Below are positions 27,018 through 35,513 of a stretch of DNA of 64,000 nt, one piece after another (positions within the stretch are counted from its first letter, which is position 1; every line of letters begins with the position of its first letter). This DNA is from Pseudomonadota bacterium (GTDB lineage Bacteria > Pseudomonadota > Alphaproteobacteria > Rhizobiales > Tepidamorphaceae), in the NCBI GenBank assembly GCA_023458595.1, contig JAEWYT010000147.1, forward strand, positions 1-64,000, in the 5' to 3' direction. The position numbers were made by a program, and so were the translations under genes. The notes below the pieces were generated by a model. That model searched no databases. It saw only the letters and a list, made by a program, of their open reading frames with translations, and was not told the origin of the DNA.

Positions 27018-27755
27018 ATGCCGCAGCCCCGAGGGCGGAAAAGCGTTTCAGACGTCTTCGATCGGACGGCGATTCTTCGTCATGCCCCGTTCAACGCAAT
27101 GTCCGGAGACGAAGCCGACGAGTTGCTCCAGATCGCGTTGCCGTGCCAAGTGGCGATGAACAGCGCCGTCTTCCACCAAGGCGATCCGGCGCGGTATTTC
27201 TATATTCTGTTGGAAGGTCGGCTGAAGGTCGTGCAGGTGACGCCGGACGGCCAGCAGATCGTGGCGCGGATCGTCGGCCCGGGCGAGATGTTCGGTATAG
27301 CCCGTGCGCTCCGGCGCACCGACTATCCGGCTACGGCGATAGCAGTCACGTGGAGCGCCGCGCTGGCATGGCCCATGCGGCGATGGGACGAGATGATCTC
27401 GCGCCACCCGTCCCTGGCGAAAGCGGCGCTGCATACACTCGGATGCAGCCTCCAGGACACGCAGGCGCGGCTGCGTGAACTGTCGACCGAGGATGTCGAG
27501 CACCGCGTCGCCCACACCCTTATGCGGCTGGTCGCCCGGTCGGGGCGGCGAACGGCCGAGGGGGTATTGATCGATTTCCCGATCAGCCGCCAGGACATCG
27601 CCGAAATGTCGGGAACGACGCTGTTCACGGTCAGCCGCCTGCTCGGAGTGTGGGCAACGGCAGGACTGGTGTCGCGCGGACGCCGGAAGCTCGTGGTTCA
27701 CGATACGCGGCGGCTCAAGGCGCTCGCGGACGGCAAGCAACCCGTCGCGAAGTGA
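27018..27755 (+). CDS. nnrR: CRP/FNR-family regulator, NnrR-like
   Basis: A 245-residue protein with a cyclic-nucleotide-binding-like beta barrel (residues 30-140) and a C-terminal helix-turn-helix. The recognition helix GTTLFTVSRLLGVW resembles NnrR, the nitric-oxide-responsive regulator of alphaproteobacteria, rather than FNR. The N-terminal cysteine cluster of oxygen-sensing FNR is absent. NnrR boxes of the TTGCG-N4-CGCAA type match the palindrome between ubiT and ubiD, and nnrS follows directly. The ATG at 27018 has GGGAGG upstream; earlier in-frame starts are possible. Confidence 0.75.
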   Translation: MPQPRGRKSVSDVFDRTAILRHAPFNAMSGDEADELLQIALPCQVAMNSAVFHQGDPARYFYILLEGRLKVVQVTPDGQQIVARIVGPGEMFGIARALRRTDYPATAIAVTWSAALAWPMRRWDEMISRHPSLAKAALHTLGCSLQDTQARLRELSTEDVEHRVAHTLMRLVARSGRRTAEGVLIDFPISRQDIAEMSGTTLFTVSRLLGVWATAGLVSRGRRKLVVHDTRRLKALADGKQPVAK

Positions 27756-27795
27756 CCGGACGATCCGGGCAAGCCGATCCGGCGCGAGCGGCACC

Positions 27796-29037
27796 TTGAA
27801 CCGCGGCGGCAAGTCCCTGTCCCGCGTGTCGGCGTTTGCACCCGCGCCGCCGGAACTCGGTGAACGCGGGTGGCCGAGCGGTCCGGTTGCGTTCCTGAGC
27901 CGCGGTTTCCGGCCGTTCTTTCTCGGCGCCGGCGTCTGGGCCATCGTTTCGGCCGGACCGACGAGCGGTCTGCCCTGGCCGGACCATACGAATCTCTTCG
28001 CGGCCGCGGATGCCAGTTCCCACGCCCGCGAGTCGCTCTTCGGATACGGCTGGGCGCTGCTCGCCGGGTTCCTGCTGACAGCGGTCCCTAACTGGACCGG
28101 CCGGCGGCCGCTGGTCGGGCTGCCGCTCCTCTGCGTGTTCCTGCTCTGGGTTGCCGGGCGCGCCACGCTCGTTTTCGCCGACGGGATCACCTTCATCGGT
28201 TCAGTCGTCGCCGAGATCTGCTTCCTCTCCGCGATCGTCCTGCTGACGGCCCGCGACGTCATTACGAGCCGGAACCGGCGCAATCTGAAGACCGTCGGTC
28301 TGGTGGGCCTCTTCGCGGCGGCCAATGTCTGGTTCCTGCTGGCGGAATTCACAGGAGCCGACGCCCGGCAAGCGATACGCCTCGGCGTTGCGGCCCTGAT
28401 CGGGCTGGTGATGCTCATCAATGGCAGGGTGGCCCCCTATTTCGCCCGCGAATGGCTGATCGCGCGAACGGCCGGGCGGTTGCCTTCGCCCTTCGACCGC
28501 TACGACACCGTAGCGCTCGCGATCGCCGCGTTCGCGCTGGCGGCCTGGTCGGTGGTGCCCGATGCCTCCGTTACTGCCGTGCTTCTGGCGACGGCGGGTC
28601 TTGCCCATGTCGTCCGGTTGGCCCGGTGGGCGGGACGCGCCGTCTGGCGGCAGCCGATGATACTGGTGCTCTACGTCGGCTATGGGTTCGTGGCCCTCGG
28701 TTTCGTGCTGATGGCGGCGGCGACCCTCGCCCCGCACCTGGTCGACCCGATGGCCGCCCTGCATGCATGGACGTCGGGGGCCATCGGGGTGACCGGCATC
28801 GGCATAATGACGCGGGCGGCGCGAAGTCATACCGGGCGGTGCGTCTCGGCGTCGCCGCTGACGATCCTGGCCTACGGCTCGGTCGTGCTGGCGGCGCTGC
28901 TGCGGATCGCCGGCGGCAACGTGCCGGAGTGGTCCTGGACTCTCTTCGCCGCCGCTGCGCTCTGGATAGCGGGCCATGCGGCGTTTCTGATCGAGTACGC
29001 GCCGATGCTTCTTGCGGGCCGCGTGAATCGCTCGTGA
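27796..29037 (+). CDS. nnrS: NnrS family heme/copper membrane protein
   Basis: About 413 residues with roughly 12 membrane spans. The N-terminus has FLSRGFRPFFLGAGVWA, the NnrS signature, and conserved histidines and arginines occur in RAARSHTGR and in later helices. NnrS proteins protect against nitric-oxide stress and accompany denitrification genes. The start at 27796 is TTG and not certain; a GTG about ten codons later is an alternative. It is 40 bases downstream of the NnrR-like gene, converges on ubiV, and no reductase genes for nitrite or nitric oxide are in the window. Confidence 0.8.
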   Translation: MNRGGKSLSRVSAFAPAPPELGERGWPSGPVAFLSRGFRPFFLGAGVWAIVSAGPTSGLPWPDHTNLFAAADASSHARESLFGYGWALLAGFLLTAVPNWTGRRPLVGLPLLCVFLLWVAGRATLVFADGITFIGSVVAEICFLSAIVLLTARDVITSRNRRNLKTVGLVGLFAAANVWFLLAEFTGADARQAIRLGVAALIGLVMLINGRVAPYFAREWLIARTAGRLPSPFDRYDTVALAIAAFALAAWSVVPDASVTAVLLATAGLAHVVRLARWAGRAVWRQPMILVLYVGYGFVALGFVLMAAATLAPHLVDPMAALHAWTSGAIGVTGIGIMTRAARSHTGRCVSASPLTILAYGSVVLAALLRIAGGNVPEWSWTLFAAAALWIAGHAAFLIEYAPMLLAGRVNRS

Positions 29038-29055
29038 TGTGGCCGGAGGGCGCCG

Positions 29056-29976
29056 TCAGGCTGCCGAGATGGTGCGGTCCGTGCCGCCGTCGAACCAGTC
29101 GGAGAATACGGTGCCCGGCATCAACTGGGCCAGTTCGCGGGATGCCGCCCCCGGCGTCATCTGTCCGTCGAGCACGCACCTGAACAGTTCGCAGACCGCG
29201 ACCATGTCGCAGTGCTGGGGGGACAGGCGAAAAGAGCCGACGCCCTTGCTCCTGAGGTCCTCGAGACTGTCGAACATCTGTCGGCACGAGTGCGACAACG
29301 TCTGCACGCCGTTGACGGCGAGGAAACGTTCGCCGTCGAGCGTGTCCACCTCGAGGCCATCGGGATCGTTGCCGCAGACATACTGGCACGAGTCCTTGCT
29401 GAGGCCGTGGATGCGCGCGTGATAGCAGCGCGCCGATATCGCCAGCGGTACCCGGCCGAATGCGAGTATCTCCACCTCGGCGCCCGTTCCCCTGGCGCCG
29501 GCGGCAATCCGGCATACGGAGGATTGCGGCAGCTCCGGCGGCAGGCAGACGCGCCGTGCGCCCCGGGCCGCGAGGAAGGCGAGGGTGTGCTCGTTGTAGA
29601 CATTGACGAAAGGTCCGACGTCGAAGCGACGGCCGGGCTCGAGATGGGCCAGCATCGAGATGTCGTTGACCTCGACGATGTCCTCCTCGGCAAGGTCTCG
29701 GCAGAGCCGCCTTTCCCGCTGGAGGGTGACGAGGATCTGCGACGACAGCACCACCTCCTTGCCGCCACGCCGCAGCCGGTCCACGGCTTCGGGTATGCGA
29801 TCGGCGTAGACCGGCAATCGTTTGGAGCAGACGACTTCGCCCATATAGACGCAATCGACCGGCGCCTCGTCGGCGATGCGCGCATAGAAGTCCGCCCATT
29901 CGTCGGCCGGCCAGTGATACAGCAACGGACCGAGCGTGAGGCCGGATCGATTTGTCGCCGGTGCCTTGGCCGCCAT
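29056..29976 (-). CDS. ubiV: Oxygen-independent ubiquinone biosynthesis protein UbiV (U32 peptidase family)
   Basis: A 306-residue U32-family protein. UbiU and UbiV form a heterodimer with 4Fe-4S clusters that hydroxylates the ubiquinone ring without oxygen. Cysteines expected to bind the cluster are seen in ARCYHARIHG, SCQYVCGND and later LSHSCRQM. It follows ubiU by five bases. The ATG at 29976 may be replaced by one of two GTG codons just upstream. The family name U32 peptidase is historical; no protease role is implied. Confidence 0.85.
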   Translation of the reverse strand: MAAKAPATNRSGLTLGPLLYHWPADEWADFYARIADEAPVDCVYMGEVVCSKRLPVYADRIPEAVDRLRRGGKEVVLSSQILVTLQRERRLCRDLAEEDIVEVNDISMLAHLEPGRRFDVGPFVNVYNEHTLAFLAARGARRVCLPPELPQSSVCRIAAGARGTGAEVEILAFGRVPLAISARCYHARIHGLSKDSCQYVCGNDPDGLEVDTLDGERFLAVNGVQTLSHSCRQMFDSLEDLRSKGVGSFRLSPQHCDMVAVCELFRCVLDGQMTPGAASRELAQLMPGTVFSDWFDGGTDRTISAA

Positions 29977-29981
29977 GCCCG

Positions 29982-30974
29982 TCACCGCCACGTCTTCCGA
30001 TAGGCTCCGGCCGTCGTCGCCTGCCCTTCGCTGAGGGCGAGCAGCGCGCCGGCGAGAACGGGCATGCCTGCGGCATGTGCATCGACCGCACGCCGGAAAC
30101 TTGTCACGACGGCCTGCGTATAGGATCTGCTGCGCTGGCGTCCCTCGATCTTCAGCGCCGTCACACCGGCTTCCGCGAGTTGCGGAATGAGCGAGGCGGC
30201 ATCGAGGCTCGCCGGATCCTCGAACACGTGTCCGCGATAGTCGCCGACGTCGTAGCAACCCTTGCAGATCGTCGGATAGGGGGCGGGCGTGCCCTCGGGC
30301 ACGCGGTCGATGGTGTAGTCGCCGAGCCTGGAAACCAGTTCGCCGCCGTCCTGGCGATACTGGACGTGGCTCGCCGGCGAACACGCCCCGTCCATGTTCG
30401 GCGACTTTCCCGTGACGTACGATGACAGCGAGCAGCGACCCTCGGCCATCACGCATAGGCCGCCGTAGATGAAGACCTCGGTCTCGCAATCGATCTCGGC
30501 GTTTATCGCCCTGATCTCGGGGACGGAGAGGACGCGTGGCAGCACGACGCGCCTGATGCCGAAATTCTCGACGTAGAAGCGGATGGCGTCGGCGTTCGAC
30601 GCGGCCGCCTGCACGGACAGGTGAAGCCGGAGCCCGGGATGGGCCCCTGCCGCGTACGCGATCAGCCCCAGGTCGGCGAGGATGACCGCGTCCGCGCCCA
30701 GGGCCGCCGCGTCGTCGACCGCGCGATGCCAGAGATCGGGGGCGCCGGCGCGCGGGAAGGTGTTGATCGCGACGAGCACGCGCGCGCCCTTGCCGTGCGC
30801 GTATTCGATTGCCGTCGACATTTCATCGCGGGAGAAATTGAGGCCGGGGAAATTGCGGGCGTTCGTCTCGTCGCGAAAGCCGCAATAGACGCTATGGGCG
30901 CCAGCGTCGACGGCGGTTCTGAGCGCAGCCGGCGTGCCGGCGGGGCAGACGAGCTCAAGCGTCCGGCCGGACAT
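29982..30974 (-). CDS. ubiU: Oxygen-independent ubiquinone biosynthesis protein UbiU (U32 peptidase family)
   Basis: A 330-residue U32 protein beginning ELVCPAGTPAALRTAVDAGA, with the UbiU signature GGLCVMAEGRCSLSSYVTG and the later CSPAS and CKGCYD, which supply the four cluster cysteines. It pairs with UbiV in oxygen-independent hydroxylation of the ubiquinone ring. The ATG at 30974 is one base after the ubiT stop. The gene is in a three-gene operon read leftward from the NnrR-type box. Confidence 0.88.
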   Translation of the reverse strand: MSGRTLELVCPAGTPAALRTAVDAGAHSVYCGFRDETNARNFPGLNFSRDEMSTAIEYAHGKGARVLVAINTFPRAGAPDLWHRAVDDAAALGADAVILADLGLIAYAAGAHPGLRLHLSVQAAASNADAIRFYVENFGIRRVVLPRVLSVPEIRAINAEIDCETEVFIYGGLCVMAEGRCSLSSYVTGKSPNMDGACSPASHVQYRQDGGELVSRLGDYTIDRVPEGTPAPYPTICKGCYDVGDYRGHVFEDPASLDAASLIPQLAEAGVTALKIEGRQRSRSYTQAVVTSFRRAVDAHAAGMPVLAGALLALSEGQATTAGAYRKTWR

Positions 30975-30975
30975 G

Positions 30976-31524
30976 TCAGTGGTGGTCCATGCGCATGAAG
31001 GAGACGCCTGTAACCCTCGATGCCAGGGGCAGCAGGCCGCGCGCCAGGCGGTCGAGCGGCGTGCCGGAGATGCCCAGCGAGGCGGCCACTTCGGCCGCGA
31101 GATCGATCTCGGCATCGTCGACCGCGTTGCGCAGGGCGAGCACGGCTTCCGTGTCGCCCTCGATGACGATGTCGCGCGAGAAGAACAGCGCGTCGCCGTC
31201 GAACTCGCCGTGCACCATGCCGAGCAGCGCGGCGAACGGACCGGCTATGCGCGTGTCGAAACTGCCGAGGTCGTGGCGGCGCAGCGGTTCGATCGAAGGG
31301 CGTTCCGGATCGGGCCGGACCCGGAAGACGAACGGCAGGTCGGTCGGGTCGATCACGAAGACCTTCCGCGCATGCGCGTCCATGCGGGCGAGCATTTCCG
31401 GATGACGGCGTCGCAGGCTCTCGGCGACGCGCCGCATCGCAAGCCGCAGCGGGAACAGCGGCACCGGCGCCAGGATCAGCCGCAGTGGCGCGGGAAAGTC
31501 CGGAATAGGCATGGCCTCATGCAT
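30976..31524 (-). CDS. ubiT: Ubiquinone biosynthesis accessory protein UbiT (SCP2 lipid-binding domain)
   Basis: A 182-residue SCP2-domain protein that in anaerobic bacteria carries ubiquinone intermediates and is needed with UbiU/UbiV. The domain core HGEFDGDALFFSRDIVIEGDTEAVLALRNAVDDAEID spans residues 100-145 and matches UbiT. I prefer the start at 31524 (MHEAMPIPDF) because the NnrR-type palindrome lies just upstream; a start at 31596 would put that site inside the gene. It overlaps nothing and is one base before ubiU. Confidence 0.82.
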   Translation of the reverse strand: MHEAMPIPDFPAPLRLILAPVPLFPLRLAMRRVAESLRRRHPEMLARMDAHARKVFVIDPTDLPFVFRVRPDPERPSIEPLRRHDLGSFDTRIAGPFAALLGMVHGEFDGDALFFSRDIVIEGDTEAVLALRNAVDDAEIDLAAEVAASLGISGTPLDRLARGLLPLASRVTGVSFMRMDHH

Positions 31525-31556
31525 GGGCGAAACATGATCCGATTGCGCGTACCGTC

Positions 31557-31572
31557 TTTGCGCCAGCGCAAA
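31557..31572. promoter_or_regulatory. NnrR-type CRP/FNR box between ubiT and ubiD
   Basis: TTTGCGC-CA-GCGCAAA is a perfect palindrome with arms of seven bases. Its core TTGCG-N4-CGCAA (31558-31571) matches NnrR half-sites as I recall them, and an NnrR-like protein is encoded 4 kb away. It is 33 bases upstream of the preferred ubiT start and 23 bases before the ubiD ATG, so it could control both divergent units. Confidence 0.6.
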
Positions 31573-31594
31573 GCGCACCGCGTCCGCGGGCCGC

Positions 31595-33172
31595 ATGGAG
31601 GACGTCGCCTGTGAGGTTCCCTTGCCCGTCCGAGACCTGCCGCCCTTCGACAGCCTCCGCGATTTCCTCCGATATCTGGACGCCAGCCGCGATCTTGCGC
31701 GCGTTGCGGAGCCGGTTTCGCTGGTTCACGAGATAACCGAGGTCCATCGCCGTGTTCTCGCATCCGGCGGACCGGCCCTGCGGTTCGATGCCGCACGCAC
31801 CGCGAGCGGGCGGCCGGCCGGCATGCCCGTCGTCGTCAACCTGTTCGGCACGGTCGACCGCGTCGCGGCGGGCCTCGGCGTGCGGCGGGAGCGTCTCGCC
31901 GAGCTCGGGGAGGCGCTGGCGTTCCTGCGCGCGCCCAAGCCTCCCAACGGCCTTCGCGAAACCGTGTCGCGCTGGCCGGCGTTGCGCGCGGCGCTGAACA
32001 CCCGCGCCCGCTTCGTCGGCCGGGCACCGGTACAGGCGGATATCCGCCGGGGCGATCGCATCGACCTCGCCGACCTGCCGGTGCAGACCTGTTGGCCGGG
32101 GGAGGCCGGTCCGCTCATCACCTGGCCGCTCGTCGTCACCCGGCATCCGGACGGCGAGGTCACCGACATGAGCCGGATCAACATCGGTGTCTATCGGGCG
32201 CAAGTGGCAGGCCGGGACAGGTTGATCCTCAGGTGGCTGCCGCATCGCGGTGGCGCCGCGCATCACCGGGCCTGGGCCGCCCGCGGCCAGGACATGCCCG
32301 TCGCGATCGCCATCGGCACGGATCCCGCGACGATGCTGGCTTCGGCCCTGCCGCTCCCGGAGGGATTGTCGGAGCTGAACTTCTCGGGACTGCTCCGCGG
32401 CGAGCGGCCCCGGGTGGTCGCGGCGGCGACCGTCCCGCTTGCCGTCCCCGCCGACGCCGAGATCGTGATCGAAGGGTGGGCATCGGCGGTCGAGACGGCG
32501 CCGGAAGGGCCGTTCGGCGATCACACGGGCTACTATAACTCGGTCGAGGAATTCCCGGTGATGCGCGTCACCGCGATCACGCGACGGGCCGACCCGCTCT
32601 ATGTGTCCACGTACACGGGCCGCCCCCCGGACGAGCCGTCGGTCATCGGCGAGGCGCTGAACGCGCTCGTCGAACCGGTCATCCGCCAACAGATGCCGGA
32701 AATCGTCAGCGTCTATCTGCCGCCGGCGGCGTGTTCCTACCGTCTCGCCGTCGTGTCGATCGCTAAGCGCTATCCCGGCCAGGCGCGCCGGGTGATGCTC
32801 GGCCTCTGGGGTATGTTGCCGCAGTTCAGCTACACGAAGGCGATCGTCGTCGTCGACGACGACATCGACGTCCGCAACGGCGCCGATGTTCTCTGGGCCA
32901 TGTCGACGCGGGCCGACCCCGGCCGCGATCTCATGGTTCTGGAGCGAACGCCCCTGGACTACCTCGATTTCGCGTCGCCCGAGGCGGGGCTCGGCGGGAA
33001 GGTAGGCATCGACGCCACCAACAAGATCGGCACGGAAACCGCGCGAAGATGGGGTCGGCCGATGGCGATGAGCTCCGAGGTGCAGGCCCGTGTCGACGCG
33101 CTTTGGCCCCGGCTCGGTCTCGTCTCGGACCAGAAGAATCAGGCGGACGGACTCCAATGCCCAGAGTCGTAG
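31595..33172 (+). CDS. ubiD: UbiD-family decarboxylase
   Basis: A 525-residue enzyme of the prenyl-FMN-dependent UbiD family. The N-terminus RDLPPFDSLRDFLRYLDASRDL is the family start, SRINIGVYRAQV and GLLRGERP are core motifs, and AEIVIEGWA followed by PEGPFGDHTGYY carries the catalytic glutamates. In ubiquinone synthesis it decarboxylates 4-hydroxy-3-polyprenylbenzoate. The ATG at 31595 leaves room for a TTG at 31622 as another start. It overlaps ubiX, which supplies the cofactor, by 16 bases. Confidence 0.85.
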   Translation: MEDVACEVPLPVRDLPPFDSLRDFLRYLDASRDLARVAEPVSLVHEITEVHRRVLASGGPALRFDAARTASGRPAGMPVVVNLFGTVDRVAAGLGVRRERLAELGEALAFLRAPKPPNGLRETVSRWPALRAALNTRARFVGRAPVQADIRRGDRIDLADLPVQTCWPGEAGPLITWPLVVTRHPDGEVTDMSRINIGVYRAQVAGRDRLILRWLPHRGGAAHHRAWAARGQDMPVAIAIGTDPATMLASALPLPEGLSELNFSGLLRGERPRVVAAATVPLAVPADAEIVIEGWASAVETAPEGPFGDHTGYYNSVEEFPVMRVTAITRRADPLYVSTYTGRPPDEPSVIGEALNALVEPVIRQQMPEIVSVYLPPAACSYRLAVVSIAKRYPGQARRVMLGLWGMLPQFSYTKAIVVVDDDIDVRNGADVLWAMSTRADPGRDLMVLERTPLDYLDFASPEAGLGGKVGIDATNKIGTETARRWGRPMAMSSEVQARVDALWPRLGLVSDQKNQADGLQCPES

Positions 33173-33717
33173 TGGGAATCAGTGGCGCTTCCGGCGCGGT
33201 CATCGGATTTCGAATCGTCGAACTTCTGGCGCGCGCCGGTGCCGAAATCGATCTGGTCGTCTCCAAGGCGGCGCACCGAACGATCGCCGAGGAGATCGGA
33301 CCTCGGGCCCTCCAAGGGCTGTATGAGCTGCCGGTGAACCGCCACAGCGTCGACAATATCGGCGCCACGATCGCGTCCGGGTCGGTGCCGACCTCGGGCA
33401 TGATCGTCGCCCCGTGTTCGATGCGCACTCTTTCGGCGGTCGCCAATTCGCTGTCGGACAACCTGCTGGTTCGGGCGGCCGACGTGCATCTCAAGGAGCG
33501 CCGGCCGCTCGTGCTCGTCACGCGGGAAGCTCCGCTTCACCTCGGTCACCTCCGGTCCATGGTCGCCGCGACCGAGATGGGGGCCATCGTGATGCCGCCC
33601 GTTCCGGCCTTCTACCTGCGTCCCGCGACGCTCGACGACGTCGTAGAGCAGATCGCGCGGCGTGCGATCGACCTGCTCCGGACGGCTCCGGCAGTCGCGC
33701 GGGAGTGGCCCGGATAG
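33157..33717 (+). CDS. ubiX: UbiX-family flavin prenyltransferase
   Basis: A 186-residue flavoprotein that makes prenylated FMN, the cofactor of UbiD. The N-terminus VVVGISGASGAVIGFRIVE is the FMN-binding loop, and later VAPCSMRTLSAVA and PLHLGHLRSMVAATEMGA match the family. Start and overlap with the ubiD stop (16 bases) show translational coupling. It may support ubiquinone synthesis together with ubiTUV across the divergent promoter. Confidence 0.9.
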   Translation: MPRVVVGISGASGAVIGFRIVELLARAGAEIDLVVSKAAHRTIAEEIGPRALQGLYELPVNRHSVDNIGATIASGSVPTSGMIVAPCSMRTLSAVANSLSDNLLVRAADVHLKERRPLVLVTREAPLHLGHLRSMVAATEMGAIVMPPVPAFYLRPATLDDVVEQIARRAIDLLRTAPAVAREWPG

Positions 33718-33726
33718 CGACCGGTG

Positions 33727-34110
33727 CTATCGCCGAGTGCCCCGCACCCGAACGATTTCCGTGCCCGAGGAGTGCGGCGAGGGCTGATCCGTGGAGCGGA
33801 TCGCGTTCGCGGCGTCGTGCGCGGCAGTTCCGATCTCGTCGAACAGAAGGGCCATTTCTTCGTAGACTGTCCGGTCCTCCTCGCGCTCGGAGACCCGGTC
33901 GAGTTCCGAGAGAAACGCGATCTGCGTCGCTATGTGGTCGCGCTGTCGTCGCGCGAAACGGAGCGCGCGCCGGATCTCGAATGACTGAAAGCGTGCGAGC
34001 GCACCTTCCAGCGTCTCGCGGCACCGACCGTCGAAATGGGCTTCGAGCAGGACCCGCCTCAGCCGCCGGACGACGTCGTCGGGCCGCGCGCGATATTGTT
34101 CGACTGACAC
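33727..34110 (-). CDS. Hypothetical protein, helical and charge-rich
   Basis: I do not recognise this 127-residue protein. It is rich in Arg and Glu, with long helical stretches (LRRVLLEAHF, ALRFARRQRDHIATQ, EEMALLFDEIGTAAHDAANAIRS), no cysteine pairs beyond one, and no membrane segment. The GTG at 34110 has GAGGGAG upstream. It converges on ubiX with a gap of nine bases and is divergent from the iron operon. It could be a chance reading frame in GC-rich DNA, although its ribosome site and compact fit argue for a gene. Confidence 0.4.
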   Translation of the reverse strand: MSVEQYRARPDDVVRRLRRVLLEAHFDGRCRETLEGALARFQSFEIRRALRFARRQRDHIATQIAFLSELDRVSEREEDRTVYEEMALLFDEIGTAAHDAANAIRSTDQPSPHSSGTEIVRVRGTRR

Positions 34111-34280
34111 GTGTGACGCTCCCTCTCGTTCTGGCCGAATCGACCCGCGCCACGAGAGGCTGCGATGGCGTGCGCGGAATTCGGCACGTTGCGACTCTAT
34201 CTGCAGCAGCTCCCGGCTGTTTGCCCCGGCGCAAGAACGCGTGCGGGTGCGCCTTTGTCGCAGCTTGCGGCCGGCGCAGC

Positions 34281-34294
34281 TTGATCCAGGTCAA
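34281..34294 (+). promoter_or_regulatory. FNR/FixK-type box upstream of the iron uptake operon
   Basis: TTGAT-CCAG-GTCAA differs from the FNR consensus TTGAT-N4-ATCAA at one base. It lies 73 bases upstream of the imelysin-like gene. If it works as a class II site, transcription would start near 34329, leaving about 39 untranslated bases. This suggests induction when oxygen is low. Confidence 0.65.
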
Positions 34295-34367
34295 ATTACC
34301 GACTCTGAAAGTCATATTTCATTGCGCGACAGTCGCAAACGAGCGGGAAAGAGGAGCCATTCGAGAC

Positions 34368-35441
34368 ATGTCGAAGCCGAGAGTCGGGGTGCTTCCGTAT
34401 GCCTTCGGTCTGGCGCTGGCCATTCTTTCCGTCGTTCCGGCGCGTTCGGCGACGGATGCCGATCGTAGCGAGCAGGCCGGTCTCTCGATCGTCAAGCAAT
34501 TCATCGTCGATCACAACGAACGACTGATCGCCCAGGCGGAGCTTCTGAACGCGGAAGCTGCCACCTATTTCGAGATCGTCAAGGCGCACGCGTTCGACTA
34601 CGGCAAGGCATGGGACGCAGACGGCGACAGGCTCGCCAAGACGGTCAATCGCATGAAACCGCTGTGGCTCGAAGCGTCCAACCACTACGAGACGATAGAA
34701 GGCATCGTCGCCGGCCTGCCGTCGACAGCCAAGTACGACCTCATCATAGATGCGGGCAATCCGGGTACCGACGGCGAGGATGTCGCCCCTTACGACCTGA
34801 CCCTGCCGGACGGCACCGTGCTGGAGCGACCGGGCAACCTGTTCCACGGGCTCATGGAACCGGCGATCTGGGGAATGGATCCCGCGCGCGTCATGCTTCC
34901 GGCCGATCTGGACGGCGACGGCAAGGTAGCGCGCAGCGAAGTCCTGTTCGACGCGAACCTCGTGTACGGCACCACTCAGGCGCTCGTTCACTGGGCGAAG
35001 GAGATGCTTCAGGACGTCCGCGCATGGGCCCCCAATCGTGACGATGCGTTCACCTCGATCGTCACCATGACGCCGACCGTGGGCGACTATTTCGGCGAAT
35101 GGAAGGAGTCCCAGTTCATAACCGGGGACATCGGCGCCTTCGTCGCGCAGTCCCGGCTGGTCGACGTGCAGGGAATCCTGGGTGGCTGCAGGAAAATGTA
35201 CTTCGACGCGGTCTCCCCGGTGGTCGCGGAAGCCGATCCGGTCATCGACGACCAGATCCGCGCCGGATACGACGAGCTGCTCGGACTCGTCGAGGAGACC
35301 TACGCACGCGAGAGGGCCGGCCATTCCTTCAGCCCGGAGGAGGCGGACTCGCTCGGCAACGAGGCCCAGAACATCGCCGACCGTGTCGTCGCGCAGATAA
35401 CCCAGGCTGCGAGCAAGCTGGGCGTCGAACTCAAGCTGTGA
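34368..35441 (+). CDS. Imelysin-like (EfeO/EfeM, peptidase M75 family) periplasmic protein with an EF-hand loop
   Basis: A 357-residue exported protein. A hydrophobic leader (about residues 8-27) ends in ARS before ATDADRSE. The mature part is helical, with ANLF-type features and LFHGLMEPAIWG, which resembles the imelysin motif GFHxIExxLWG where metal is bound. Residues 180-191 read DLDGDGKVARSE, an exact EF-hand calcium loop, which is unusual for this family. Related EfeO/EfeM proteins bring ferric or ferrous iron to an FTR1 permease, and an FTR1 gene ends this operon. The ATG at 34368 has GAGGAG upstream. A longer frame begins inside ubiX but its early part is a shadow. M75 membership is likely but not certain. 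Confidence 0.65.
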   Translation: MSKPRVGVLPYAFGLALAILSVVPARSATDADRSEQAGLSIVKQFIVDHNERLIAQAELLNAEAATYFEIVKAHAFDYGKAWDADGDRLAKTVNRMKPLWLEASNHYETIEGIVAGLPSTAKYDLIIDAGNPGTDGEDVAPYDLTLPDGTVLERPGNLFHGLMEPAIWGMDPARVMLPADLDGDGKVARSEVLFDANLVYGTTQALVHWAKEMLQDVRAWAPNRDDAFTSIVTMTPTVGDYFGEWKESQFITGDIGAFVAQSRLVDVQGILGGCRKMYFDAVSPVVAEADPVIDDQIRAGYDELLGLVEETYARERAGHSFSPEEADSLGNEAQNIADRVVAQITQAASKLGVELKL

Positions 35442-35513
35442 GGCGCGGGCGGCGCCCGGGAACGGTCGGTCCAAGATGACCGACCGAGCCGGAGACGTCG
35501 CTGCCGTGTCGGG

